Below are positions 27,753 through 36,053 of a stretch of DNA of 64,000 nt, in pieces. The DNA is from Svornostia abyssi (GTDB lineage: Bacteria; Actinomycetota; Thermoleophilia; Solirubrobacterales; Solirubrobacteraceae): assembly GCA_024666565.1 (NCBI GenBank), contig CP088295.1:3410001-3474000 (forward strand), in the 5' to 3' direction. Under the pieces are notes generated by a model. The model was not told the origin of the DNA. It saw nothing but the letters and a program-made list of their open reading frames with translations, and did not search any database. Position 1 is the first letter of the stretch; the number at the start of each line of letters is the position of its first letter. A program made the translations under genes and the position numbers.

Positions 27753-27795
27753 CGGAAAGCGGCCCCACTTTCCTCACCCCACCTCGGAGGTCCCC

Positions 27796-29673
27796 GTGTC
27801 CCTGCCTGGCATCCGCCGGCTGCCCGTTGGTCTGAAGTTCGCCGTCGCAGCCCTCATCATCGTCGTCACGCTCTTCCTGCTCGGCCTGTTCGCCGTGCGC
27901 GGCGTCGAAGACACCAAGGTCGCCGGGACCGGCATTCAGGCGGAGATGGCTGAGGCTGAAGCCTCGTTTGAGGAGTACCGGTCCGTCGCGACACTGCGCG
28001 ACACCGCCGTCCAGGCCGCACTCGCCCGCGGTACCGAGCGCACCGAGCTCCAGCAGGACGTGGCCGACCAGATCAAGGAGAAGACCGCGTACTTCGCCGA
28101 GCTGCGCGAGGAGATCGTCGGCTCCGGGACGAACACCGAGGCCAGCGCCGAGGCGGACAACGCCAAGAAGCTCGAGGCCGCGTTCGTCGGGTTCGCCGCA
28201 GCCGCGACGCAGGTGTCGAAGGCGGCCGATGCGCCGCAGTTCATCGGCGCCGCAGGGAAGATGACCACCGCCTTCGCCGCGTACAGCAAGGCGAACGAGA
28301 ACTTGACGAACGTCCACTTCTCCGAGGGCCGTACGTCCGTCGCCCACGCGGAGGATGTCGGTGCCTCCGCCAAGCGCGAGGTGCTGATCGTCGCCATCGT
28401 CGGCGGCCTGGCCGCCATCATCGTGCTCGGGCTGCTCAGCAAGAGCATCGTGGGCCGCGTCAAGCGCTACGGCCGTTTCGCCGACCGGGTCGCCCAGCGC
28501 GATCTCGACGACCGGCTGGAGGCCAAGGGCCGCGACGAGCTCGACGACCTCGCGGCGTCGCTGAACAGCATGGTCGACGGCCTCGACGAGGTCGCCGGCG
28601 CCGCCGGCCGCGTCGCCGACGGTGACCTCACCGTCGCCCTCCAGCCCCGCAGCGACCGCGACGGCCTCGCGGTCTCGTTCGGCGGCATGGTCGGCAGCCT
28701 GCGCGAGCTCGTCTCCGAGGTCCGCGGGTCCAGCACCCAGCTGGCGAACGCCTCGCGCGACATGGCGGAGGTGTCGGAGGACGCCGGCCGTGCGATCGCC
28801 GAGATCGCCAGCGCGATCGACACCGTTGCGACGGGCGCCGAGCGTCAGGTCCAGGTCGTCGGCGGCGCCGCCCGCTCGACGAGCGAGGTCGTGAGCAAGT
28901 CCCGCACCGGCGCCGAGGACGCGCGTGCCACCACCGAGGCCGTGGACGAGGCCCGCGCGGTCGCCGCGCAGGGCACCGGCGCCGTCGACGAGGTCACGGC
29001 CGCCATGGCCGCCGTCCGGGACAACTCGACGCGGGCCACCGGCGCGATCCGGGAGCTCGGCGCGAAGTCCGAGCGGATCGGCGGCATCGTCGAGACCATC
29101 ACGGGCATCGCCGAGCAGACGAACCTGCTCGCGCTCAACGCAGCCATCGAGGCCGCGCGCGCCGGCGAGCAGGGCCGCGGCTTCGCGGTCGTCGCCGACG
29201 AGGTCCGCAAGCTCGCGGAGGAGTCCCAGACCGCCGCGGCGTCGATCGCCGAGCTGATCTCCGAGATCCAGGCCGAAACGGGCCGTGCGGTCGAGGTCGT
29301 CGAGCAGGGCGCCCAGCGCACCGAGGACGGCGCCGTGACGGTCGACAAGGCGCGCGACGCCTTCGTGCAGATCGAGTCGGCCGTCGCCACGGTCGGCGAT
29401 CGGATCGCCGCGATCTCCGAGGCCATCGCGGCCGTAGACCAGCAGGCGTCGCAGGTCGAAGCCGACATGGGCGAGGTCGCGTCGGTCGCCGAGGAGTCTT
29501 CCGCGTCCACCCAGCAGGTCGCCGCGTCCGCGCAGCAGACCAGCACGTCGACGCAGCAGATCACCTCCGCGGCGGGCGAGCTGTCCGCCACGGCGGCGCG
29601 CCTGGAGGAACTCATCGACCGCTTCACGCTCGAGAGCGACGACCTCACCGCCGAGGCTCCGGCCGCGTCCTGA
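27796..29673 (+). CDS. Methyl-accepting chemotaxis protein 2
   Basis: The 625-residue chemoreceptor has a membrane helix at residues ~14-35, a ~155-residue helical sensor domain, a second helix ([19 protein letters not shown]), a HAMP region with a second linker ([19 protein letters not shown]) and a cytoplasmic coiled coil. The tip is identical to chemoreceptor 1 over [20 protein letters not shown] and [18 protein letters not shown], while sensors and tails differ. The GTG start follows CGGAGGTCCCC. A hairpin terminator lies 9 bp after the stop, so this is a single-gene transcript. The ligand is unknown. Confidence 0.92.
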   Translation: MSLPGIRRLPVGLKFAVAALIIVVTLFLLGLFAVRGVEDTKVAGTGIQAEMAEAEASFEEYRSVATLRDTAVQAALARGTERTELQQDVADQIKEKTAYFAELREEIVGSGTNTEASAEADNAKKLEAAFVGFAAAATQVSKAADAPQFIGAAGKMTTAFAAYSKANENLTNVHFSEGRTSVAHAEDVGASAKREVLIVAIVGGLAAIIVLGLLSKSIVGRVKRYGRFADRVAQRDLDDRLEAKGRDELDDLAASLNSMVDGLDEVAGAAGRVADGDLTVALQPRSDRDGLAVSFGGMVGSLRELVSEVRGSSTQLANASRDMAEVSEDAGRAIAEIASAIDTVATGAERQVQVVGGAARSTSEVVSKSRTGAEDARATTEAVDEARAVAAQGTGAVDEVTAAMAAVRDNSTRATGAIRELGAKSERIGGIVETITGIAEQTNLLALNAAIEAARAGEQGRGFAVVADEVRKLAEESQTAAASIAELISEIQAETGRAVEVVEQGAQRTEDGAVTVDKARDAFVQIESAVATVGDRIAAISEAIAAVDQQASQVEADMGEVASVAEESSASTQQVAASAQQTSTSTQQITSAAGELSATAARLEELIDRFTLESDDLTAEAPAAS

Positions 29674-29681
29674 GCCGTGCC

Positions 29682-29712
29682 GCACGCGCTCGGATGACCT
29701 CCGGGCGCGTGC
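29682..29712 (+). terminator. Hairpin terminator after chemoreceptor 2
   Basis: GCACGCGCTCGG pairs with CCGGGCGCGTGC (12 bp, one T-G wobble) around the loop ATGACCT. It starts 9 bp after the TGA and ends before the lipid kinase start. No T-tract. Confidence 0.7.
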
Positions 29713-29727
29713 ACTAGCATCCGGCCG

Positions 29728-30618
29728 GTGCTGGACCGGCCGGTCGTGCTGCTCGTCAACCCCGCGGCGGGCGGTGGACGCGCGCGCAAGGCGCAGCCCG
29801 CGGTCGAGGCGGCGCTCCGCGGCCAGGGCGTGACACTGCGCTCCGAGGCGACGAGGTCGCTCGACCACGCCAGGGAACTCGCCGCCGCCGCCGCGGACGC
29901 GGGCGACGCCGTGGTGACGCTGTCAGGCGACGGTCTCATCGGGTGCGTGGCGGGCGTGCTGCGCGGCCGCCCGGACGCCGTCCTCGGTGTGCTTCCCGGT
30001 GGCCGGGGCAACGACTTCGTCCGGGTGCTGGGTCTCCCCCGCGACCCGGTCGAGGCGGCCGCGATCCTGCCGCGCTGCGAGGCGCGCCGGCTCGACGTCG
30101 GCGATGTCGACGGCGCGACCTTCATCGGCATCGCGTCCCTCGGCTTCGACAGTGAGGCGAACCGCATCGCGAACGCGTCACCCTCGTTCCTCGGGCCCCT
30201 GGCCTACGTCTACGGAGCGCTGCGCGGGCTGGCGGCGTACCGTCCTGCGACCTTCACGCTCACCCTCGACGACGGCGAGGTCCTCGAGCGCCGCGCCTTC
30301 ACGGTGGCGGCGGCGAACAGCAAGGCCTACGGCGGCGGCATGTTCATCGCGCCGGGCGCAGAGCTCGACGACGGCCTGCTCGACGTCGTGATCGTCGGTG
30401 ACATGACCCGCCGGCACTTCGTCGGCAACCTGCCGAAGGTGTTCAAGGGCACGCACGTCACCGAGCCCGAGGTCGAGGTGCGCCGGACCCGCACGCTCGA
30501 GATCCGCACGGACCGCCCGTTCGACGTCTACGCGGACGGCGACCCGATCGGCGCGACGCCCGTCACCATCTCGTGCGTGCCCCAAGCCGTCCCCGTCCTC
30601 TGCCCTCCCGCCGCATGA
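29728..30618 (+). CDS. Diacylglycerol/sphingosine kinase-family lipid kinase
   Basis: The 296-residue DAGK-catalytic-domain protein starts VVLLVNPAAGGGRARK and has the PGGRGNDFVRVLGLPRDP segment and a C-terminal beta-sandwich (GMFIAPGAELDDGLLDVV, YADGDPIGATPVTI). The usual GGDGT nucleotide loop reads SGDGLIG, closer to the SGDG of sphingosine kinases, and the following Asn-Glu is absent. Bacterial relatives phosphorylate diacylglycerol or other lipid alcohols at the membrane. The start is GTG 29728. Its TGA overlaps murT (ATGA), the first of three overlapped junctions, linking lipid phosphorylation to cell-wall amidation genes. Confidence 0.82.
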   Translation: MLDRPVVLLVNPAAGGGRARKAQPAVEAALRGQGVTLRSEATRSLDHARELAAAAADAGDAVVTLSGDGLIGCVAGVLRGRPDAVLGVLPGGRGNDFVRVLGLPRDPVEAAAILPRCEARRLDVGDVDGATFIGIASLGFDSEANRIANASPSFLGPLAYVYGALRGLAAYRPATFTLTLDDGEVLERRAFTVAAANSKAYGGGMFIAPGAELDDGLLDVVIVGDMTRRHFVGNLPKVFKGTHVTEPEVEVRRTRTLEIRTDRPFDVYADGDPIGATPVTISCVPQAVPVLCPPAA

Positions 30619-31973
30619 TCGGGCCGAAGCTCGCCGCCGCGCGCGCCGCCGGTGCGCTGTCGCGCCGCGCAGGACGCGGAGGCACGTCGCTGCCCGGGAA
30701 GGTCCTCCTGCGGCTCGAGCCGGAGGCGATCGCCACGCTGTCCTCGCGCCTGCCCCAGGGCAGCGTCGCGATCTCTGCGACGAACGGCAAGACCACGACC
30801 GCTGCCATCGTCGCCGCCATCCTCGCGCGCGCCGAGGGCCGGGTCGTGCACAACGTGCAGGGCGCGAACATGGCCGGCGGGGTCGCCAGCGCGCTGCTCG
30901 ACGCGTCGCACGGCACACGGATCGACGGCGAGATCGGGCTGTTCGAGGTCGACGAGTTCTGGCTCGACCGTGTCGCCCCGCAGCTGCGTCCCCGGGCCCT
31001 GCTCCTCGGCAACCTGTTCCGCGACCAGCTCGATCGGTACGGCGAGCTGGAGACGATCGCCGACCGCTGGGCGGCCGTGCTCGACCGGCTGCCGGGCACC
31101 AGGCTCGTGCTCAACGCCGACGACCCGCTGGTCGCCGACCTCGGTCTGGGCCGCGACGACCCGCTGTACTTCGGCGTCGAGGACGACGCGGTCGCGCTCG
31201 CGCACCTCCCCCACGCGTCCGACTCCAAACACTGCCGCCGCTGCGGGACACCGCTCGCGTACGACGCGGTGTACGTCGGCCACCTGGGGCGCTGGCACTG
31301 CCCGCGCGGGGACTCCTCCCGCCCGGCCCCGGCGGTGACCGCCGCGAACATCCGCCTGGACGGGACCCGCGGGGCGCAGCTGCTCCTGCGCACACCGGCC
31401 GGCGACGCCGAGGTCCGGCTCGGCCTGCCGGGGCTGTACAACGTCTACAACGCGCTCGGAGCGGCAGCGCTCGCGCTGGCCCTGGGTATCAGCCTGGACG
31501 ACATCGTCGCCGGGCTCGAGGAGGTGCGCGCCGCGTTCGGGCGGGCCGAGACGGTGCAGATCGATGGGCACGAGCTCGCGATCCTCCTCGTCAAGAACCC
31601 CACCGGGGCCAACGAGGTGCTGCGCACGCTCGCGCTCGAGGCCGGGGAGATCGACCTGCTCGCCGTCCTGAACGACAACGTCGCGGATGGCCGCGACGTC
31701 TCATGGATCTGGGACGCGGACCTGGAGCTGCTCGCCGGCAGCGTGCGCCGTGTGGTCTGCAGCGGCACGCGTGCGCCGGAGCTCGCGCTGCGGCTGAAGT
31801 ACGCGGGCATCGAGCCCGAGCGCATCGAGGTCATCGACGACCTGGAGGCCGGGCTGGACGCCGCGCTCGCCGGGGCCGGGGACCGCCTGTACGCGATGCC
31901 GACCTACACCGCCATGCTGGCGCTGCGCGAGTTGCTGGCCCGGCGCGGTTCGACTGCGGGGATGTTCACGTGA
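30615..31973 (+). CDS. murT: Lipid II isoglutaminyl synthase, MurT subunit
   Basis: The 452-residue Mur-ligase-like protein has the ATP motif ISATNGKTTTAAIVA, FEVDEFWL, GNLFRDQLDRYGELE and VLNADDPLV of the central domain, plus the C-terminal DUF1727 domain (LVKNPTGANEVLR, LLAVLNDNVADGRDVSWIWD). With GatD it amidates the D-Glu alpha-carboxyl of lipid II to D-isoglutamine. The zinc-ribbon insert shows C207, C210 and C229, but the fourth ligand is absent (WHCPRGD instead of CPxCG), which is unusual. It overlaps the genes on both sides and is separated from gatD by a methyltransferase gene. Confidence 0.92.
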   Translation: MIGPKLAAARAAGALSRRAGRGGTSLPGKVLLRLEPEAIATLSSRLPQGSVAISATNGKTTTAAIVAAILARAEGRVVHNVQGANMAGGVASALLDASHGTRIDGEIGLFEVDEFWLDRVAPQLRPRALLLGNLFRDQLDRYGELETIADRWAAVLDRLPGTRLVLNADDPLVADLGLGRDDPLYFGVEDDAVALAHLPHASDSKHCRRCGTPLAYDAVYVGHLGRWHCPRGDSSRPAPAVTAANIRLDGTRGAQLLLRTPAGDAEVRLGLPGLYNVYNALGAAALALALGISLDDIVAGLEEVRAAFGRAETVQIDGHELAILLVKNPTGANEVLRTLALEAGEIDLLAVLNDNVADGRDVSWIWDADLELLAGSVRRVVCSGTRAPELALRLKYAGIEPERIEVIDDLEAGLDAALAGAGDRLYAMPTYTAMLALRELLARRGSTAGMFT

Positions 31974-32680
31974 ACGAGGAGATCGTCTTCCACGACCTCG
32001 AGTGCGGCGCCTACCGCGCGGACCTGGAGCTCTGGCGGGAGCTGGCCGATGAGTTCGGCGACCCGGTCGTCGACCTCGGCGCCGGGACCGGTCGGGTCAC
32101 GCTGGACCTCGCCGCCGCCGGTCACGACGTGATCGCCGTGGACATCGATCCGGTCCTTCTCGCGGAGCTCGCGCGCCGCGCGGAGCTCCTCCCGGTCCAG
32201 ACGGTGACGGCCGATGTTCGCGAGGTGCGCCTTGACGTGCGGGTCCCGCTCGTCGTCGTCCCCATGCAGACCGTGCAGCTGCTCGGCGGCAAGGACGGTC
32301 GCGACGCGCTGTTCGCGTCCATGCGCGACTGCCTGGCGCCCGGCGGGGTGTTTGCCGCAGCGATCGCCGAAGACGTCGAGCCGTACTCGGCCGACGCGAT
32401 GGTGCCCTTCGAGGTCGCCGAGCACGACGGCGTGCGGTTCGAGAGCGACCCGTTCGCGATCGAGGCAGACGGCGACGCGTACATCCTCCACCACGCGCGC
32501 GTGGTCCAGGAGGCCGATGGCAGCCGCCGCGCGGCGCACCGCCAGACGCGGCTGGACCGCCTCGACGCCGACACCCTGGAGCGCGAGGGCGCCGGCCACG
32601 GCTTCACCGTGCTGCCACGCCGCTGGATCGCCCAGACGGACGAGCACGTCGGCTCGGCGGTGGTGATGCTCGGTGCCTGA
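31970..32680 (+). CDS. Class I SAM-dependent methyltransferase between murT and gatD
   Basis: The 236-residue Rossmann methyltransferase has motif I VVDLGAGTGRVTLDLA, motif II acid AVDIDPVLL, TVTADVREV and a post-motif LAPGGVFAAAIAED. There is no membrane segment. GTG 31970 overlaps the murT stop (GTGA) and its own stop overlaps the gatD start, so it is translationally coupled inside the MurT-GatD pair. The substrate is unknown. By position it might modify a peptidoglycan precursor or a coupled metabolite, but fusion into the operon is the only evidence. Confidence 0.85.
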   Translation: MNEEIVFHDLECGAYRADLELWRELADEFGDPVVDLGAGTGRVTLDLAAAGHDVIAVDIDPVLLAELARRAELLPVQTVTADVREVRLDVRVPLVVVPMQTVQLLGGKDGRDALFASMRDCLAPGGVFAAAIAEDVEPYSADAMVPFEVAEHDGVRFESDPFAIEADGDAYILHHARVVQEADGSRRAAHRQTRLDRLDADTLEREGAGHGFTVLPRRWIAQTDEHVGSAVVMLGA

Positions 32681-33422
32681 CCCTGTGCTGCGCGTCTGCT
32701 CGCTGTATCCGGACGTGATGAACATCTACGCCGATCGAGGGAACCTTCTGGTCCTCGAGCGGCGCTCGGCCTGGCGCGGGATCGAGGTCCGGATCACCCC
32801 GGCGGGCTTCGGCGACCGCATCGATCCGGACGCCCACGACCTCTTCTACCTCGGTGGCGGGCAGGACCGCGACCAGGCGCTCTGCGCGCGCGACCTCGTC
32901 GACACCAAGCGCGACGCCCTGCATGCCGCCGCCGATCGCGGCGCGCTCGTCCTCGGGATCTGCGGCGGCTTCCAGCTCCTCGGCCACGTCTATGAGCTCG
33001 GCGACGAGGAGATCCCCGGGCTCGGGCTCGTCGACCTGCGGACCGTGCGCTCGGACGGCCCTCGGCTGATCGGGAACGTCGCGATCGAGGTCGAGCTCGA
33101 CCCTGGCGAGCCGCGGGTGCTCGCCGGATTCGAGAACCACGGGGGCCGTACCCATCTGGGTACCGGCGAACGCGCACTCGGACGGGTGCTGCGCGGGCAC
33201 GGCAACGACGGCCGTTCCGGCGAGGAGGGCGTGCGCCGCGACGGCGTCATCGGCACCTACCTCCACGGCCCGCTGCTGCCGAAGAACACGTGGTTTGCCG
33301 ACTGGCTCATCGCGCGGGCCACGGGCGCGGATCTCGCGCCCCTCGACGACCGCTTCGAGGACGCTGCGCACGCGTCCGCGCGGGTCGCTGCGGGCGTCCC
33401 GGCGTCCGGTCGGGCGAACTAG
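32673..33422 (+). CDS. gatD: Lipid II isoglutaminyl synthase, GatD glutaminase subunit
   Basis: The 249-residue class I glutamine amidotransferase (GATase3/CobB-CobQ type) has nucleophile C97 in LGICGGFQLLG and catalytic H198 in IGTYLHGPLLPKN. It begins VCSLYPDVMNIYADRGN, the GatD signature. It supplies ammonia from glutamine to MurT for amidation of lipid II. GTG 32673 overlaps the methyltransferase stop. It is the last gene of the four-gene operon; 43 bp separate it from the OpuC operon. Confidence 0.92.
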   Translation: MPDPVLRVCSLYPDVMNIYADRGNLLVLERRSAWRGIEVRITPAGFGDRIDPDAHDLFYLGGGQDRDQALCARDLVDTKRDALHAAADRGALVLGICGGFQLLGHVYELGDEEIPGLGLVDLRTVRSDGPRLIGNVAIEVELDPGEPRVLAGFENHGGRTHLGTGERALGRVLRGHGNDGRSGEEGVRRDGVIGTYLHGPLLPKNTWFADWLIARATGADLAPLDDRFEDAAHASARVAAGVPASGRAN

Positions 33423-33465
33423 ACTCCGCCTCTTCGCCGGGAGCCACCCCTCCGGCGACTGTCTC

Positions 33466-34578
33466 GTGACACCCGCCGACACCGCCCAACCCGAGGGGCC
33501 GAAGGCCTCCGTCTCCGCGGAGCCGCTGGAGTTCCGGGCCGCCACGAAGCGGTACCCCGGCAGCGGCGTGGCCGCGGTCGACGCCCTCTCGCTCGAGGTG
33601 CCGGCCGGTGAGATCTGCGTCCTGGTCGGCCCGTCGGGCTGCGGGAAGACCACCGCCATGCGGATGGTCAACCGCATGATCGACATCACCGAGGGCGACA
33701 TCCTCCTGGGCGGGCGATCCGTCCGCGACCGCCAGGAGGCCGAGCTGCGCCGCCACATCGGCTACGTGATTCAGCAGATCGGACTGTTCCCGCACCGCAC
33801 CATCGCGGAGAACATCGCCACCGTGCCGCGACTGCTGGGCTGGGACCGGACACGGGTGACCGCACGCGTCGACGAGCTGCTGGAGCTCACCGGCCTGGGC
33901 ACGGAGATCGGCGGGCGCTATCCGGCGCAGCTGTCCGGCGGCCAGCGCCAGCGCGTCGGCGTTGCGCGGGCGCTCGCGGTCGACCCGCCCCTCATGCTCA
34001 TGGACGAGCCGTTCGGCGCGATCGATCCGATCAACCGCGACCGCCTGCAGAACGAATTCCTGCGCCTCCAGGCGCAGCTGCGCAAGACGATCGTGTTCGT
34101 CACCCACGACATCGACGAGGCGATCAAGATGGGCGACCGCATCGCGGTGATGCGCGAGGGCGGGCGCCTCGCGCAGTACGCGACGCCCGCGGAGCTGCTC
34201 GCGCACCCCGCCGACGACTTCGTGCGCGAGTTCGTCGGCGCCGACCGCGCGCTGAAGCGCCTGGCCCTGCAGCGAGTCCGCGACGTCGCGCTGCACCGTG
34301 CGCCGCTCATCCTCGAGGACGGCTCGCCGGCCGACACGTCCGGCGAGCCCGACATCGCCTACGACCTCGTCGTCGACGCGGACGGCCGCCCGCTGCGCTG
34401 GGGCACGGACGGCGCGGTGCACCGGGTCGAAGAGGACGACACGCTGCGCGACGCGCTGTCGGGCCTGCTGCAGAGCGACGTCCAGTACGGCGCGGTCGTG
34501 GACGCCTCCGGTGTCGTCACAGGCGTCATCTCGATCGACCTGATCCACGACCTCGTCCAGCGTGAGGAGCCGGTGTGA
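33466..34578 (+). CDS. opuCA: Osmoprotectant (glycine betaine/choline) ABC transporter ATPase, OpuCA-like
   Basis: The 370-residue ATPase has Walker A VGPSGCGKTTAMRMVNRM, IQQIGLFPHRTIAENIATVP, signature LSGGQRQRVGVARAL, Walker B LMLMDEPFGAIDPINR and the His loop FVTHDIDEAIKMGDR. The MRMVNRMI and IDEAIKMGD stretches are typical of OpuCA/ProV. The last ~110 residues are a CBS-like regulatory region (YAILVDASG-type pattern: YGAVVDASGVVTGVISID), usual for ionic-strength sensing. The start is GTG 33466. The downstream permease start overlaps its stop (GTGA). The substrate is inferred from the operon. Confidence 0.92.
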   Translation: MTPADTAQPEGPKASVSAEPLEFRAATKRYPGSGVAAVDALSLEVPAGEICVLVGPSGCGKTTAMRMVNRMIDITEGDILLGGRSVRDRQEAELRRHIGYVIQQIGLFPHRTIAENIATVPRLLGWDRTRVTARVDELLELTGLGTEIGGRYPAQLSGGQRQRVGVARALAVDPPLMLMDEPFGAIDPINRDRLQNEFLRLQAQLRKTIVFVTHDIDEAIKMGDRIAVMREGGRLAQYATPAELLAHPADDFVREFVGADRALKRLALQRVRDVALHRAPLILEDGSPADTSGEPDIAYDLVVDADGRPLRWGTDGAVHRVEEDDTLRDALSGLLQSDVQYGAVVDASGVVTGVISIDLIHDLVQREEPV

Positions 34579-35295
34579 CGACCCCCGGCTCCCCGCAGTA
34601 CGAAGGGTTCTTCCGCGACCGGGCCGCAAGCGACGCGGACTGCGTCGCGAACAACGGCGTGTGCCCGGACTGGATCGCGGCGAACCTCGACCGCTACGTC
34701 GATCCGTTCCTCGAGCACGTGTGGCTCGTCGTGGCCTCGGTCGCGTGCGGTCTGCTCATCGCGTTCCCCCTCGCGGTCCTCGCGTACCGGCGCCGGTGGC
34801 TGGTCGCACCGATCGCGAACGTCACGGGGATCCTCTACACGATCCCCAGCGTTGCGGCGTTCTTCCTGCTCCTGCCGATCACCGGCCGAGGTGCGCTCAC
34901 GGCGATCGTCGCACTCACCGCGTACACGCTGTTGATCCTGTTCCGCAACGTCCTCGAGGGCCTCGACGCCGTGCCCGACGAGGCCCGTGACGCCGGGCGC
35001 GGCATGGGCCTCACACCCCGGCAGCTGCTCTGGCGCGTCGAGCTGCCGCTGGCGCTGCCCGCGATCATGGCCGGCCTGCGGATCGCCACGACCACGACCG
35101 TGGGGCTCGCGGCGCTCGCGTTCTTCGCCCGGCGCGGGCGGACTGGGCGAGCCGCTGGAGGCCGACAAGGCGTTCAAGAGCAACGTCATCGTCGCCGGCG
35201 GGCTCTGCGTGATCCTCGCCACCGCCCTCGACCTGATGATCCTGCTCGCACAGCGCGTGATGACGCCGTGGACCCGTGCGAGGGCGGCGACGTGA
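34575..35295 (+). CDS. opuCB: OpuC-type ABC permease 1, with an apparent frameshift
   Basis: Reconstructed as 239 residues: a polar N-terminus, about five membrane helices and the permease motif DEARDAGRGMGLTPRQLLWR (EAA-type loop contacting the ATPase). The frame breaks in CCC at 35128-35130; with CC the protein continues FFAGAGGLGEPLEADKAFKS and ends with a last membrane helix (GGLCVILATALDLMILLAQR). As written it would read into the second permease frame as an out-of-phase, basic stretch. Most likely a sequence error. It translocates glycine betaine, choline or a related solute. Confidence 0.85.
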
Positions 35296-36053
35296 CGGCC
35301 ACACTGGCGGCGCTCGGGTCGTTCGGCGACGGCGTGGACTTCCTCGTGCGCGAGCGTCAGGGACGCGGCGGCGGCGACGTCGGCGGGCTCGGGCAGACCT
35401 GGGAGCTGCTGTGGGGCCACCTCAAGCTGTCGTTCGCCGCGATGGTCGCCGCGTGCGCCGTCGCGCTGCCGCTCGGGCTCGTCCTGGGGCACACGGGGCG
35501 CGGCGGGTTCCTCGCGGTCAGCGTCGCGAACATCGGCCGCGCGGTGCCGAGCATCGCGCTGATCTTCGTCTTCTTCGCCTGGTTCGGCGCCGGGTTCGTG
35601 AACGTGATGCTCGCGCTCGCGCTGCTCGCGATCCCGCCGATCCTGACGAACACCTACGTCGGGATGCGCGAGGTCGAGCGCGAGGTCGTCGACGCCGGAC
35701 GCGGCATGGGGATGGGCGCGGGTCGCCTCATCTGGTCGGTCGAACTCCCCCTCGCCCTGCCGCTGATCATGGCCGGCCTGCGCGTGTCGGCCGTCAACGT
35801 CGTGGCGACCGCGACCATCGCGCCGCTCGCCGGGTTCGCCACCACGCTCGGCGACCCGATCATCAACGCCGGCGTGTACGGCGACGAGGGCCGCATCGGC
35901 GCCGCGATGCTCGTCGCGCTCGTCGCGATCGCCACCGAGCTGCTCTTCGGCCTTGCTCAGCGCGCGGTGACCCCCGCCGGCCTCAAGCTTTCCCGCGGCA
36001 CCCAGCGCCGCCGACTCAACGTCATCAACAGGAGGGTTCCGACCACACCATGA
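35292..36053 (+). CDS. opuCD: OpuC-type ABC permease 2
   Basis: The 253-residue permease has about five helices, the pattern RAVPSIALIFVFFAWFGAGF and the EAA loop EREVVDAGRGMGMGAGRLIW. It ends in a Lys/Arg-rich tail. It is the paralogous partner of permease 1, as in OpuCB/OpuCD heterodimers. GTG 35292 overlaps the previous stop and its TGA overlaps the substrate-binding protein ATG. An A-GGAGGG site at ~36030 precedes that next start. Confidence 0.9.
   Translation: MTATLAALGSFGDGVDFLVRERQGRGGGDVGGLGQTWELLWGHLKLSFAAMVAACAVALPLGLVLGHTGRGGFLAVSVANIGRAVPSIALIFVFFAWFGAGFVNVMLALALLAIPPILTNTYVGMREVEREVVDAGRGMGMGAGRLIWSVELPLALPLIMAGLRVSAVNVVATATIAPLAGFATTLGDPIINAGVYGDEGRIGAAMLVALVAIATELLFGLAQRAVTPAGLKLSRGTQRRRLNVINRRVPTTP

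Noticed and set aside
26887..29868. 993-residue open frame on the - strand opposite the HAD and chemoreceptor genes
   Set aside because: Composition is Gly/Arg/Asp-rich shadow of the chemoreceptor coding strand, with no family resemblance.
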